NCBI RefSeq assembly: GCF_002291145.1
Contig: NZ_NTGE01000160.1
Coordinates: 1 to 64,000, forward strand
Source: Streptomyces sp. SA15
Lineage (GTDB): Bacteria > Actinomycetota > Actinomycetes > Streptomycetales > Streptomycetaceae
Length of the DNA: 64,000 nt
Direction of reading: 5' to 3'
Under the pieces are notes generated by a model. The model was not told where the DNA came from and ran no database searches. It saw only the letters and a list, made by a program, of their open reading frames with translations. The first letter of the stretch is position 1. Each line of letters opens with the position of its first letter. A program made the translations under genes and the position numbers. Of this stretch, positions 36,527-43,515 are shown piece after piece.

Positions 36527-36964
36527 TCAGCAGGGTCGCTTCCGCAGCTCCATCACGTAATCGTGTGGTGCCCCCGCCGACTCGGCGGCATCGGCGATCT
36601 CCCCGAGATAACGGGCCGACGGCAGGCCCCCCTCGTAGCCGTTGAGGACGTACGTCCAGGCCTGTTCCTGGCCCTCGAGGGTGTGGACGTGGACCCGCAT
36701 GCGGCGGTAGATGTCCAGTCCCGCGCCCTCCCAGCGGTCCATGGAGTCCTCGTCCAGGGGCGCGATGTCGTAGAGCGCCACGAAGACCTGGGCCATGGGG
36801 TCCTCGACGATCGTGGCCACGGCACCCTCCCAGCCCATGTGCTCGCCGCCGAAGGTCAGCCGCCAGCCGTTGAGCCAGCCTGTCGCACGCAGTGGTGAGT
36901 GCGGTGCGCGGCGGGTCATCAGCCGCGCGTCGAGGTTGCCGGCGTACGCGGCGTAGAGCGACAT
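36527..36964 (-). CDS. Gamma-glutamylcyclotransferase family protein
   Basis: A 145-residue protein with the GGCT fold: YAAYAGNLDARLMTRRAP at the N-terminus (substrate-binding loop), WLNGWRLTFGGE, VFVALYDIAPLDEDSMDRWEG and YVLNGYEGGLPSARYLGEI. Actinobacterial members are of uncertain substrate, possibly gamma-glutamyl amines or peptides. ATG 36964 starts directly with the first strand. It is divergent from the flavoprotein gene at 37071. Confidence 0.85.
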   Translation of the reverse strand: MSLYAAYAGNLDARLMTRRAPHSPLRATGWLNGWRLTFGGEHMGWEGAVATIVEDPMAQVFVALYDIAPLDEDSMDRWEGAGLDIYRRMRVHVHTLEGQEQAWTYVLNGYEGGLPSARYLGEIADAAESAGAPHDYVMELRKRPC

Positions 36965-37070
36965 GCGTCGAGGGTACGGCAGGGATCTCGGGTGTCTCAG
37001 CAGTCGCGTGTGTATCCGTGCCGGGGCGGGCGGGGCCCCGGGGGAATGGCGTTTGGTGGCGTGCGGGACA

Positions 37071-38519
37071 ATGGAGTACGTGACTCGGATCGTGATCATC
37101 GGTGGCGGACCCGGCGGCTATGAAGCGGCGCTGGTGGCCGCGCAGCTCGGCGCGGAGGTGACCGTCGTCGACTGCGACGGTCTGGGCGGGGCGTCGGTGC
37201 TGACCGACTGCGTGCCGTCGAAGACCCTTATCGCTACGGCCGAGGTGATGACCACCTTCGATTCGTCGTACGAGGAACTGGGGATCATCGTCGCCGACGA
37301 CACGCCGCCCATGGAGCAGGCCGCCCGGGTGGTGGGGGTCGATCTCGGGAAGGTGAATCGAAGGGTCAAGCGGCTTGCGCTGGCTCAGTCGCACGACATC
37401 ACGGCTTCCGTGACGCGGGCCGGGGCTCGTGTGCTGCGGGGGCGCGGGCGGCTGGAGGGCATGCAGGCGCTCGACGGGTCGCGGAAGGTGGTCGTGCGGG
37501 CCGCGGACGGGAGTGAGGAGACCCTCGTCGCGGATGCCGTGCTGATCGCCACCGGTGGGCATCCCCGTGAGCTTCCCGACGCGCAGCCCGACGGCGAGCG
37601 GATTCTGAACTGGACCCAGGTGTACGACCTGACCGAGCTGCCCGAGGAGCTCATCGTGGTCGGGTCCGGTGTCACCGGTGCCGAGTTCGCCGGGGCCTAT
37701 CAGGCGCTCGGGTCGAAGGTCACGCTGGTGTCGTCGCGGGATCGCGTGCTGCCGGGGGAGGACCCGGACGCCGCGGCCGTGCTGGAGGACGTCTTCCGGC
37801 GGCGCGGCATGAATGTTCTGGCGCGCTCGCGGGCGCAGTCGGCCAAGCGGGCCGGGGACCGGGTCGAGGTCACGCTGGCGGACGGGCGGGTCATCACCGG
37901 CTCGCACTGTCTGATGGCCGTCGGCGCCATTCCCAACACCGAGGGCATGGGGCTGGAGGAGGCCGGCGTCCGGCTGCGGGAGTCCGGGCACATCTGGACC
38001 GACAAGGTGTCGAGGACCACGGCCCCCGGTGTGTACGCCGCCGGTGACGTGACCGGGATCTTCGCGCTCGCTTCGGTGGCGGCGATGCAGGGACGTATCG
38101 CCATGTACCACTTCCTGGGTGACGCGGTGAACCCGCTGAATCTGAAGACCGTGTCGTCGAACGTCTTCACCGATCCGGAGATCGCCACGGTCGGGTACAG
38201 CCAGGCCGACGTCGACGGCGGCAAGATCGACGCCCGGGTCGTGAAGCTGCCGCTGCTGCGCAACCCGCGCGCCAAGATGCAGGGCATCCGGGACGGCTTC
38301 GTCAAGATCTTCTGCCGGCCGGGCACGGGGATCGTGGTGGGCGGTGTGGTCGTGGCGCCACGCGCCTCGGAACTGATCCATCCCATCTCGATCGCCGTCG
38401 ACAACAATCTGACAGTCGAACAGATCGCGAACGCGTTCACCGTTTACCCCTCCCTTTCGGGGTCGATCGCGGAGGTGGCGCGGCAGCTGCATACCCGTAA
38501 GACCGAGGATGGCGGCTGA
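37071..38519 (+). CDS. LpdA-like flavoprotein (NAD(P)H-quinone dehydrogenase)
   Basis: A 482-residue FAD protein of the pyridine nucleotide-disulfide oxidoreductase fold. The FAD motif GGGPGGYEAALVAAQLG is at about 11-27, an NAD(P) motif VVGSGVTGAEFAGAYQALG near 185, and GVYAAGDVTG near 320. The redox-active pair is broken: the motif reads GGASVLTDCVPSKT, so only one Cys remains. This is the pattern of M. tuberculosis LpdA (Rv3303c), which reduces quinones rather than disulfides. ATG 37071 (MEYVTRIVIIGGG) fits the FAD-binding start. Confidence 0.9.
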   Translation: MEYVTRIVIIGGGPGGYEAALVAAQLGAEVTVVDCDGLGGASVLTDCVPSKTLIATAEVMTTFDSSYEELGIIVADDTPPMEQAARVVGVDLGKVNRRVKRLALAQSHDITASVTRAGARVLRGRGRLEGMQALDGSRKVVVRAADGSEETLVADAVLIATGGHPRELPDAQPDGERILNWTQVYDLTELPEELIVVGSGVTGAEFAGAYQALGSKVTLVSSRDRVLPGEDPDAAAVLEDVFRRRGMNVLARSRAQSAKRAGDRVEVTLADGRVITGSHCLMAVGAIPNTEGMGLEEAGVRLRESGHIWTDKVSRTTAPGVYAAGDVTGIFALASVAAMQGRIAMYHFLGDAVNPLNLKTVSSNVFTDPEIATVGYSQADVDGGKIDARVVKLPLLRNPRAKMQGIRDGFVKIFCRPGTGIVVGGVVVAPRASELIHPISIAVDNNLTVEQIANAFTVYPSLSGSIAEVARQLHTRKTEDGG

Positions 38520-38648
38520 CGACCGAAAGCGATTCCCCGCTGGTCACGGGGAGTTGTCGAGCATGCGTGCGGCATAGGCGGCTGGGTTAGGCCCTATACC
38601 ACTTCCCGCCCTCGTGTGCGAACAACTTCTGTTATTCGGCGCAAACTG

Positions 38649-38678
38649 CTGAAACCAGACGGTCGTTGGGGTTACTGT
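38649..38678 (+). promoter_or_regulatory. Promoter of the DeoR-family gene, leaderless
   Basis: CTGAAA (38649-38654) and TACTGT (38673-38678) are 18 bp apart. The GTG start follows 7 nt after the -10. No CTACGCGCGTAG copy is present in the 166-bp gap upstream of the gene. Confidence 0.45.
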
Positions 38679-38685
38679 CAGTTTC

Positions 38686-39648
38686 GTGTTCGCTGCAGAA
38701 CGTCGCCAATTGATCCTCGAAATGGTGCGAGCGAACGGGGCCGTGTCGCTCCGTGAGCTCGCCCGCGTCGTCCAGACCTCCGAAGTGACCGTACGGCGGG
38801 ACGTGCGCGCGCTGGAGGCAGAAGGACTCCTCGACCGCCGGCATGGCGGTGCGGTATTGCCGGGCGGGTTTACGCGGGAGTCCGGCTTTCCGCAGAAATC
38901 ACATCTCGCGACCGCCGAGAAGACGGCCATCGCCGATCTCGCCGCCAGCTTCGTCGAAGAGGGCGAGGCCATCGTGGTCGGGGCGGGAACCACCACGCAG
39001 GAGCTGGCTCGTCGGCTCGCGCGGGTGCCTGGGCTGACCGTCGTCACCAACTCGCTGTTGGTGGCCCAGGCGTTGGCCCATGCCAACCGTGTGGAAGTCG
39101 TGATGACCGGCGGTACGCTCCGCGGTTCGAACTACGCCCTCGTCGGGAGTGGTGCCGAGCAGTCCCTTCAGGGGCTCAGGGTCTCCCGGGCCTTCCTCTC
39201 CGGGAGCGGGCTGACCGCCGAGCGCGGGCTGTCCACGTCCAACATGCTGTCCGCGTCCGTCGACCGTGCGCTGGTACAGGCGGCCGCCGAGGTCGTCGTC
39301 CTCGCCGACCACACCAAGCTGGGCACGGACACCATGTTCCAGACGGTGCCGACCGATCTCATCACCCGTCTGGTGACGGACGACCCGCCCGCCCACGACG
39401 ACCGCGCCGCCACCGAGCTCCAGGCCCTCGCCGACCAGGGGGTGCAGATCGCCGTGGCCGGGGCGACCGGGAACCCGGGGGGTGACGAGGTCCCGGCGCG
39501 CCGGCAACAGCGCCGGGACGTGCCCCTGCCGAGCCCGCGCCGCGGTCAGGTGCCGGGCGCCGCGCCGGGGTTGCGGACGGCCACCGTGCTCGGCGAGCAG
39601 GTACCGGGAGCCGAGCGGGCCAGGGTCGCGGACCTGCGGCGGCGTTGA
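38686..39648 (+). CDS. DeoR-family transcriptional regulator
   Basis: A 320-residue DeoR/GlpR-type regulator. The N-terminal helix-turn-helix is RRQLILEMVRANGAVSLRELARVVQTSEVTVRRDVRALEAEGLLDRRHGGAV, followed by a ribose-isomerase-like effector domain (AIVVGAGTTTQELARRLA, TVVTNSLLVAQAL, RAFLSGSGLTAERGLSTSN, VVVLADHTKLG). The C-terminal tail of about 60 residues is Arg/Pro-rich. DeoR proteins respond to phosphorylated sugars, so it is a candidate regulator of the nearby deo-type regulon. Evidence is proximity and family only. Confidence 0.88.
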   Translation: MFAAERRQLILEMVRANGAVSLRELARVVQTSEVTVRRDVRALEAEGLLDRRHGGAVLPGGFTRESGFPQKSHLATAEKTAIADLAASFVEEGEAIVVGAGTTTQELARRLARVPGLTVVTNSLLVAQALAHANRVEVVMTGGTLRGSNYALVGSGAEQSLQGLRVSRAFLSGSGLTAERGLSTSNMLSASVDRALVQAAAEVVVLADHTKLGTDTMFQTVPTDLITRLVTDDPPAHDDRAATELQALADQGVQIAVAGATGNPGGDEVPARRQQRRDVPLPSPRRGQVPGAAPGLRTATVLGEQVPGAERARVADLRRR

Positions 39649-39725
39649 GCTGGGCCGCCGAGGTTCGAGGAGACCGCGGGGCAGTCGATCGGCGCTGGAT
39701 CGGGCCATCGGCACAGGGGATGGAA

Positions 39726-39775
39726 ACGAGGCGCCCGGCGGACTGAAGCTGTCGTCAGTCCGCCGGGCGCCTCGT
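39726..39775. terminator. Bidirectional terminator between DeoR-family gene and accA2
   Basis: A 21-bp perfect inverted repeat, 39726-39746 and 39755-39775 (arms ACGAGGCGCC... and ...GGCGCCTCGT), 8-nt loop, between two convergent genes. Confidence 0.9.
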
Positions 39776-39794
39776 GATGCCGTAGAAGCGGTGG

Positions 39795-41567
39795 TCAGTC
39801 CTTGATCTCGCAGATGGCGGCGCCGGAGGTGAGGGAGGCGCCGACCTCGGCGGACAGGCCCTTGATGGTGCCGGACTTGTGCGCGTTCAGCGGCTGTTCC
39901 ATCTTCATCGCCTCGAGTACGACGACCAGGTCACCCTCCTGGACCTCCTGGCCCTCCTCGACGGCGACCTTGACGATGGTGCCCTGCATCGGGGAGGCGA
40001 GGGTGTCGCCGGAGGCGGCGGGGCCGGACTTCTTCGCCGCGCGGCGCTTGGGCTTGGCGCCCGCCGCGAGCCCGGTGCGGGCCAGCGACATGCCGAGCGA
40101 GACCGGGAGGGAGACCTCGAGGCGCTTGCCGCCGACCTCGACGACGACCGTCTCGCGGCCCGGCTCCTCGTCCGTGTCCACGTCGGCGGGGGCGGTGAAG
40201 GGCTTGATCTCGTTGACGAACTCGGTCTCGATCCAGCGGGTGTGGACCGTGAACGGGCCGTCCTGGCCATGGACTTCCGGAGCGAAGGCCGCGTCCGCGA
40301 CGACCGCGCGGTGGAACGGGATGGCCGTGGCCATGCCCTCGACCTGGAACTCGGCCAGGGCACGGGCCGCGCGCTGGAGCGCCTGCTGCCGGGTGGCGCC
40401 GGAGACGATCAGCTTGGCCAGCAGGGAGTCCCAGGCCGGGCCGATGACCGAGCCGGACTCGACGCCGGCGTCCAGGCGGACGCCGGGGCCGGCCGGCGGG
40501 GCGAACGTGGTGACCGTGCCGGGGGCGGGGAGGAAGTTACGGCCGGGGTCCTCGCCGTTGATGCGGAACTCGAAGGAGTGCCCGCGCAGGACCGGGTCGT
40601 CGTAGCCGAGCGCTTCGCCGTCGGCGATGCGGAACATCTCGCGGACCAGGTCGATGCCGGTGACCTCCTCGGTGACCGGGTGCTCGACCTGCAGGCGGGT
40701 GTTGACCTCCAGGAAGGAGATCGTGCCGTCGGCACCGACGAGGAACTCCACGGTGCCCGCACCGACGTAGCCGGCCTCCTTGAGGATGGCCTTCGACGCC
40801 GTGTACAGCTGGGCGTTCTGCTCGGGGGAGAGGAAGGGCGCCGGGGCCTCCTCGACCAGCTTCTGGTGGCGGCGCTGCAGCGAGCAGTCACGGGTCGATA
40901 CGACGACCACGTTGCCGTGGGTGTCGGCCAGGCACTGCGTCTCCACGTGCCGGGGCTTGTCGAGGTAGCGCTCGACGAAGCACTCGCCCCGCCCGAACGC
41001 GGCGACGGCCTCGCGCACGGCGGAGTCGTACAGCTCGGGCACCTCGTCCAGGGTGCGGGCGACCTTCAGACCGCGCCCGCCGCCGCCGAAGGCCGCCTTG
41101 ATCGCGATGGGCAGGCCGTGCTCCTGGGCGAAGGTGACGACCTCGTCGGCGCCGCTGACCGGGTCGGGTGTGCCGGCGACCAGGGGGGCGCCGGCGCGCT
41201 GGGCGATGTGGCGGGCGGCGACCTTGTCGCCGAGGTCGCGGATGGCCTGCGGCGGCGGGCCGATCCAGATCAGGCCCGCGTCCAGGACGGCCTGGGCGAA
41301 GTCGGCGTTCTCGGAGAGGAAGCCGTAGCCGGGATGGATGGCGTCCGCGCCGGATTCGCGCGCGGCGCCCAGCACCTTCGCCATGTCCAGGTAGCTGGTC
41401 GCCGGGGTGTCACCACCCAGGGCGAACGCCTCATCCGCGGCGCGGACATGCAGAGCGTCCCGGTCCGGGTCGGCGTAGACGGCCACGCTCGCGATCCCGG
41501 CGTCCCGGCAGGCCCGGGCAACGCGGACAGCGATTTCGCCACGGTTGGCGATGAGCACCTTGCGCAC
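39795..41567 (-). CDS. accA2: Acyl-CoA carboxylase alpha subunit (biotin carboxylase + BCCP)
   Basis: A 590-residue alpha subunit, the known length of S. coelicolor AccA2. Biotin carboxylase domain 1-450: RKVLIANRGEIAVRVARACRD, ATP-grasp GGGGRGLK, EVNTRLQVEHPVTE. The C-terminal biotinyl domain has VLEAMKMEQPL with the biotinylated Lys. It carboxylates biotin for the acetyl/propionyl-CoA carboxylase complexes and works with the PccB and PccE subunits encoded 2 kb away. GTG 41567 follows a GGAGGGAG ribosome site, so the longer frame is rejected. Confidence 0.95.
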   Translation of the reverse strand: MRKVLIANRGEIAVRVARACRDAGIASVAVYADPDRDALHVRAADEAFALGGDTPATSYLDMAKVLGAARESGADAIHPGYGFLSENADFAQAVLDAGLIWIGPPPQAIRDLGDKVAARHIAQRAGAPLVAGTPDPVSGADEVVTFAQEHGLPIAIKAAFGGGGRGLKVARTLDEVPELYDSAVREAVAAFGRGECFVERYLDKPRHVETQCLADTHGNVVVVSTRDCSLQRRHQKLVEEAPAPFLSPEQNAQLYTASKAILKEAGYVGAGTVEFLVGADGTISFLEVNTRLQVEHPVTEEVTGIDLVREMFRIADGEALGYDDPVLRGHSFEFRINGEDPGRNFLPAPGTVTTFAPPAGPGVRLDAGVESGSVIGPAWDSLLAKLIVSGATRQQALQRAARALAEFQVEGMATAIPFHRAVVADAAFAPEVHGQDGPFTVHTRWIETEFVNEIKPFTAPADVDTDEEPGRETVVVEVGGKRLEVSLPVSLGMSLARTGLAAGAKPKRRAAKKSGPAASGDTLASPMQGTIVKVAVEEGQEVQEGDLVVVLEAMKMEQPLNAHKSGTIKGLSAEVGASLTSGAAICEIKD

Positions 41568-41841
41568 GATTGAGGCTCCCTCCTTGAAACAAGCCGAGTT
41601 TAGGGACTGCCGACACGACACTTCGACCCGTCCCCATTGGTGAGCTTGCCCACACGGAGCGTGATGCGAGGCTTGCTCTACCCGCGAAATCCCTTGTCGC
41701 ACCTCGGTACGCAGGACTCCTCCGGGAAACCCTAGCCCTCCTGTGTGGTCAAGGTCTCTGTGGTGGCGTGCTGCGGCCCACTCTGTTTCTTTGTGGAGTC
41801 CCTACGAATGGCCCAATGATTCTTTGCCCTCCGCCGGACTC

Positions 41842-41870
41842 TTGTCCTCGGGTTTACCCGTGAGTAGCGT
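41842..41870 (+). promoter_or_regulatory. Candidate promoter for membrane protein gene
   Basis: TTGTCC (41842-41847) and TAGCGT (41865-41870) with 17-bp spacing fit a HrdB-type promoter. The -10 overlaps the dyad at 41854-41899. The rest of the 385-bp gap (41568-41952) between accA2 and this gene is comparatively AT-rich and shows no credible gene. Confidence 0.4.
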
Positions 41871-41899
41871 TCACGATGTATCGAACGTACTGCGGGTAA
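41854..41899. promoter_or_regulatory. Imperfect 46-bp dyad in accA2 upstream region
   Basis: Nested matching arms: TTACCCG/CGGGTAA (41854-41860, 41893-41899), AGTA/TACT (41863-41866, 41888-41891), CGTTC/GAACG (41868-41872, 41883-41887) and GAT/ATC (41875-41877, 41880-41882). Small bulges differ on the two sides. It could be an operator or an RNA hairpin. Confidence 0.45.
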
Positions 41900-41952
41900 C
41901 CGCAGTCTTGCTCGGGTGGCTCTGAAAAAGCTCTGGAAGTGGGTGGGGACCG

Positions 41953-42435
41953 GTGGTGCGCAGACCGGTGGCGTGGGTCGTGGCGGTCGTGCTCTTCGCC
42001 GAGGCGCTCGGCATCGCCTTGCTCAACTGGATCCTCGGGACCGTCGTCGACCGGCAGGACATGTCTCTGGCCGGCCTCGACCCGCATGTGATGTCCACGT
42101 CGTCGAAGATCGGCGGGATCGTCTTCGGCCTCTACTTCGCCCTGTGCGGCCTGGTCGCGCTCCTGGTCGCCGTGCGCGGCCGCCGCCCCGCCGGTCTCGG
42201 CCGCATCCTGCTGATCAGCGCGGCCGTGGTGCACGGGCTGCTGGGAGCGTTCGCGTGGGGGCTGATGGGCTGGCCGCAGTTCCTGTTCATGATGGTCGTG
42301 CTCGCCCTGATCGTGCTGCTGCTGATGACGTACGACGGCCAGGGCGGGCCGGAGCCCGCCGACGCCGCGCCGGACGGCACCAAGGGCGACGGCGGCTCGC
42401 CGCTCACCCCTCCGCCGGCGCCCACAACTCCGTGA
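41953..42435 (+). CDS. Integral membrane protein, unknown function
   Basis: A 160-residue protein with four predicted membrane helices (VAWVVAVVLFAEALGIALLNWIL, IGGIVFGLYFALCGLVALLVAV, ILLISAAVVHGLLGAFAWGLM, FLFMMVVLALIVLLLMTY) and a Pro/Gly/Asp-rich cytoplasmic tail. No family is recognised. GTG 41953 or 41956 are both possible starts. Its stop overlaps the 3' end of convergent maf by 32 nt. Confidence 0.8.
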   Translation: MVRRPVAWVVAVVLFAEALGIALLNWILGTVVDRQDMSLAGLDPHVMSTSSKIGGIVFGLYFALCGLVALLVAVRGRRPAGLGRILLISAAVVHGLLGAFAWGLMGWPQFLFMMVVLALIVLLLMTYDGQGGPEPADAAPDGTKGDGGSPLTPPPAPTTP

Positions 42436-43024
42436 TGCCGACGCCCAGTTCCGCCAGCAGTCGACGGACGAGGGGCAGGCTGATGCCGATCACGTTGCCG
42501 TGGTCGCCGTCGATGCCCTCGATGAACGGGGCCGAGCGGCCGTCGAGCGTGAACGCCCCGGCGACGTAGAGAGGTTCGCCCGAGGCGACGTACGCGGCGA
42601 TCTCCTCGTCGGTCGGATCGCCGAAGCGGACGACGGTGGAGGCGGTGGCGGACGCGTACCGGCCGCTGATCGTGTCGTAGACGCAGTGGCCGGTCTGGAG
42701 CGTGCCGGCGCGGCCGCGCATGGACTTCCACCGGGCCGTGGCCTCCTCGGCGTCGGCGGGCTTGCCCAGCGCCTCGCCGTCCAGTTCGAGGACCGAGTCG
42801 CAGCCGATCACCAGAGCGCCCTTGACCTCGGGCTTGGCCGCCACCACGGACGCCTTCGCCTCGGCCAGGGCGAGGGCCAGGTCGGCGGGGGTCGGCGCGG
42901 TGACGGCGTCCTCGTCGACGCCGCTCACGATCACCTCGGGGTCGAGTCCGGCCTGCCGCAGCAGGCCGAGCCGGGCGGGAGACTGGGAGGCGAGGACGAG
43001 TCGGCGGCGCGGCTGATCAGTCAT
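42404..43024 (-). CDS. maf: Maf-type nucleoside triphosphate pyrophosphatase
   Basis: A 206-residue Maf/YhdE-type house-cleaning pyrophosphatase that hydrolyses non-canonical or methylated NTPs. It has LVLASQSPARLGLLRQAGL with the catalytic SxxR region, VIGCDSVLELDGEALGKP, WKSMRGRAGTLQTGHCV and GAFTLDGRSAPFIEGIDGDHGNVIGISLPLV. The last two fit the Maf active site. It follows the small membrane protein gene 42 bp upstream and probably belongs to the pccB-pccE transcript. Confidence 0.92.
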   Translation of the reverse strand: MTDQPRRRLVLASQSPARLGLLRQAGLDPEVIVSGVDEDAVTAPTPADLALALAEAKASVVAAKPEVKGALVIGCDSVLELDGEALGKPADAEEATARWKSMRGRAGTLQTGHCVYDTISGRYASATASTVVRFGDPTDEEIAAYVASGEPLYVAGAFTLDGRSAPFIEGIDGDHGNVIGISLPLVRRLLAELGVGITELWAPAEG

Positions 43025-43066
43025 ACGGTCAGCGTATCGGCGACCTTCATCCGTCGCCGAGCCCGA

Positions 43067-43195
43067 TCATCTGACGCCGATCACGATCATCGCGATCACC
43101 ATGGCGAGCGCCATGAAAACGCCCAGCCGCCGAAGCATCTCCTGCGTGTCGCGCAGTTCCTTCGGCGGCTCGTCGTCGGGGTCGGACCACAGCAT
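43067..43195 (-). CDS. mmpB: 42-residue single-pass membrane protein, MmpB-like
   Basis: A tiny frame: MLWSDPDDEPPKELRDTQEM, then a 20-residue hydrophobic helix (GVFMALAMVIAMIVIG) and VR. The polar N-terminus with PPKEL and one transmembrane segment resembles the morphogenic membrane protein MmpB I recall from Streptomyces annotations, where small Mmp proteins influence sporulation. It lies between pccE and maf on the same strand, 57 bp after pccE. A 16-bp palindrome sits 35 bp upstream of its ATG. It is too short to be found by ordinary ORF cut-offs. Identification is from memory, not from a search. Confidence 0.72.
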   Translation of the reverse strand: MLWSDPDDEPPKELRDTQEMLRRLGVFMALAMVIAMIVIGVR

Positions 43196-43230
43196 GCTTT
43201 CGAGCGTGCGGTGGTTTCGCGCGGGGCGCC

Positions 43231-43246
43231 TGAGTACGCGTACTCA
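43231..43246. promoter_or_regulatory. 16-bp perfect palindrome upstream of mmpB
   Basis: TGAGTACGCGTACTCA, self-complementary over all 16 bases, is located between the pccE stop and the mmpB start. It is a probable operator for an unidentified dimeric regulator. Confidence 0.6.
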
Positions 43247-43251
43247 ACTTC

Positions 43252-43458
43252 CTACCCGGGCCAGTAGGTGCGGCTCCAGGATGCCGGGCCCGGCTGCGGC
43301 AGTCGGTGGGCCGCGATGCGGGACGGATCCGACCAGGCGTCCCGGGCGGTGGGCGCGCCGGGCGGCTCGGGTGCCGCCGCGGCGCGGGCGCGGACCACCG
43401 CCAGGGCGGCGGCGAGCTCCTCCGGGGTCGGGTTGCCCCTTACGACCTTGATCGTCAT
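43252..43458 (-). CDS. pccE: Acyl-CoA carboxylase epsilon subunit
   Basis: A 68-residue AccE/PccE-type subunit: MTIKVVRGNPTPEELAAALAVV, an Ala/Arg/Pro-rich middle and W-S-D-P-S-R..., ending SWSRTYWPG. Epsilon subunits are unique to actinobacteria and stimulate the alpha-beta carboxylase complex. It is placed directly after pccB, as in S. coelicolor. ATG 43458 is preferred over the MGAV extension. Confidence 0.9.
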   Translation of the reverse strand: MTIKVVRGNPTPEELAAALAVVRARAAAAPEPPGAPTARDAWSDPSRIAAHRLPQPGPASWSRTYWPG

Positions 43459-43472
43459 GACGGCTCCCAATC

Positions 43473-43515
43473 AATCGGGGTGGGGCTAATCGGGGTGGGG
43501 CTGATCGGGGTGGCT
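43473..43515. repeat. 15-bp tandem repeat between pccB and pccE
   Basis: Units AATCGGGGTGGGGCT at 43473-43487 and 43488-43502, then a shortened third unit to 43515. The pccB stop codon (43514-43516) lies at its edge. Confidence 0.85.

Noticed and set aside
41743..41925. 60-codon open frame upstream of the membrane protein gene
   Set aside because: Trp/Ser-rich sequence, no ribosome site, and it overlaps the candidate promoter and dyad.
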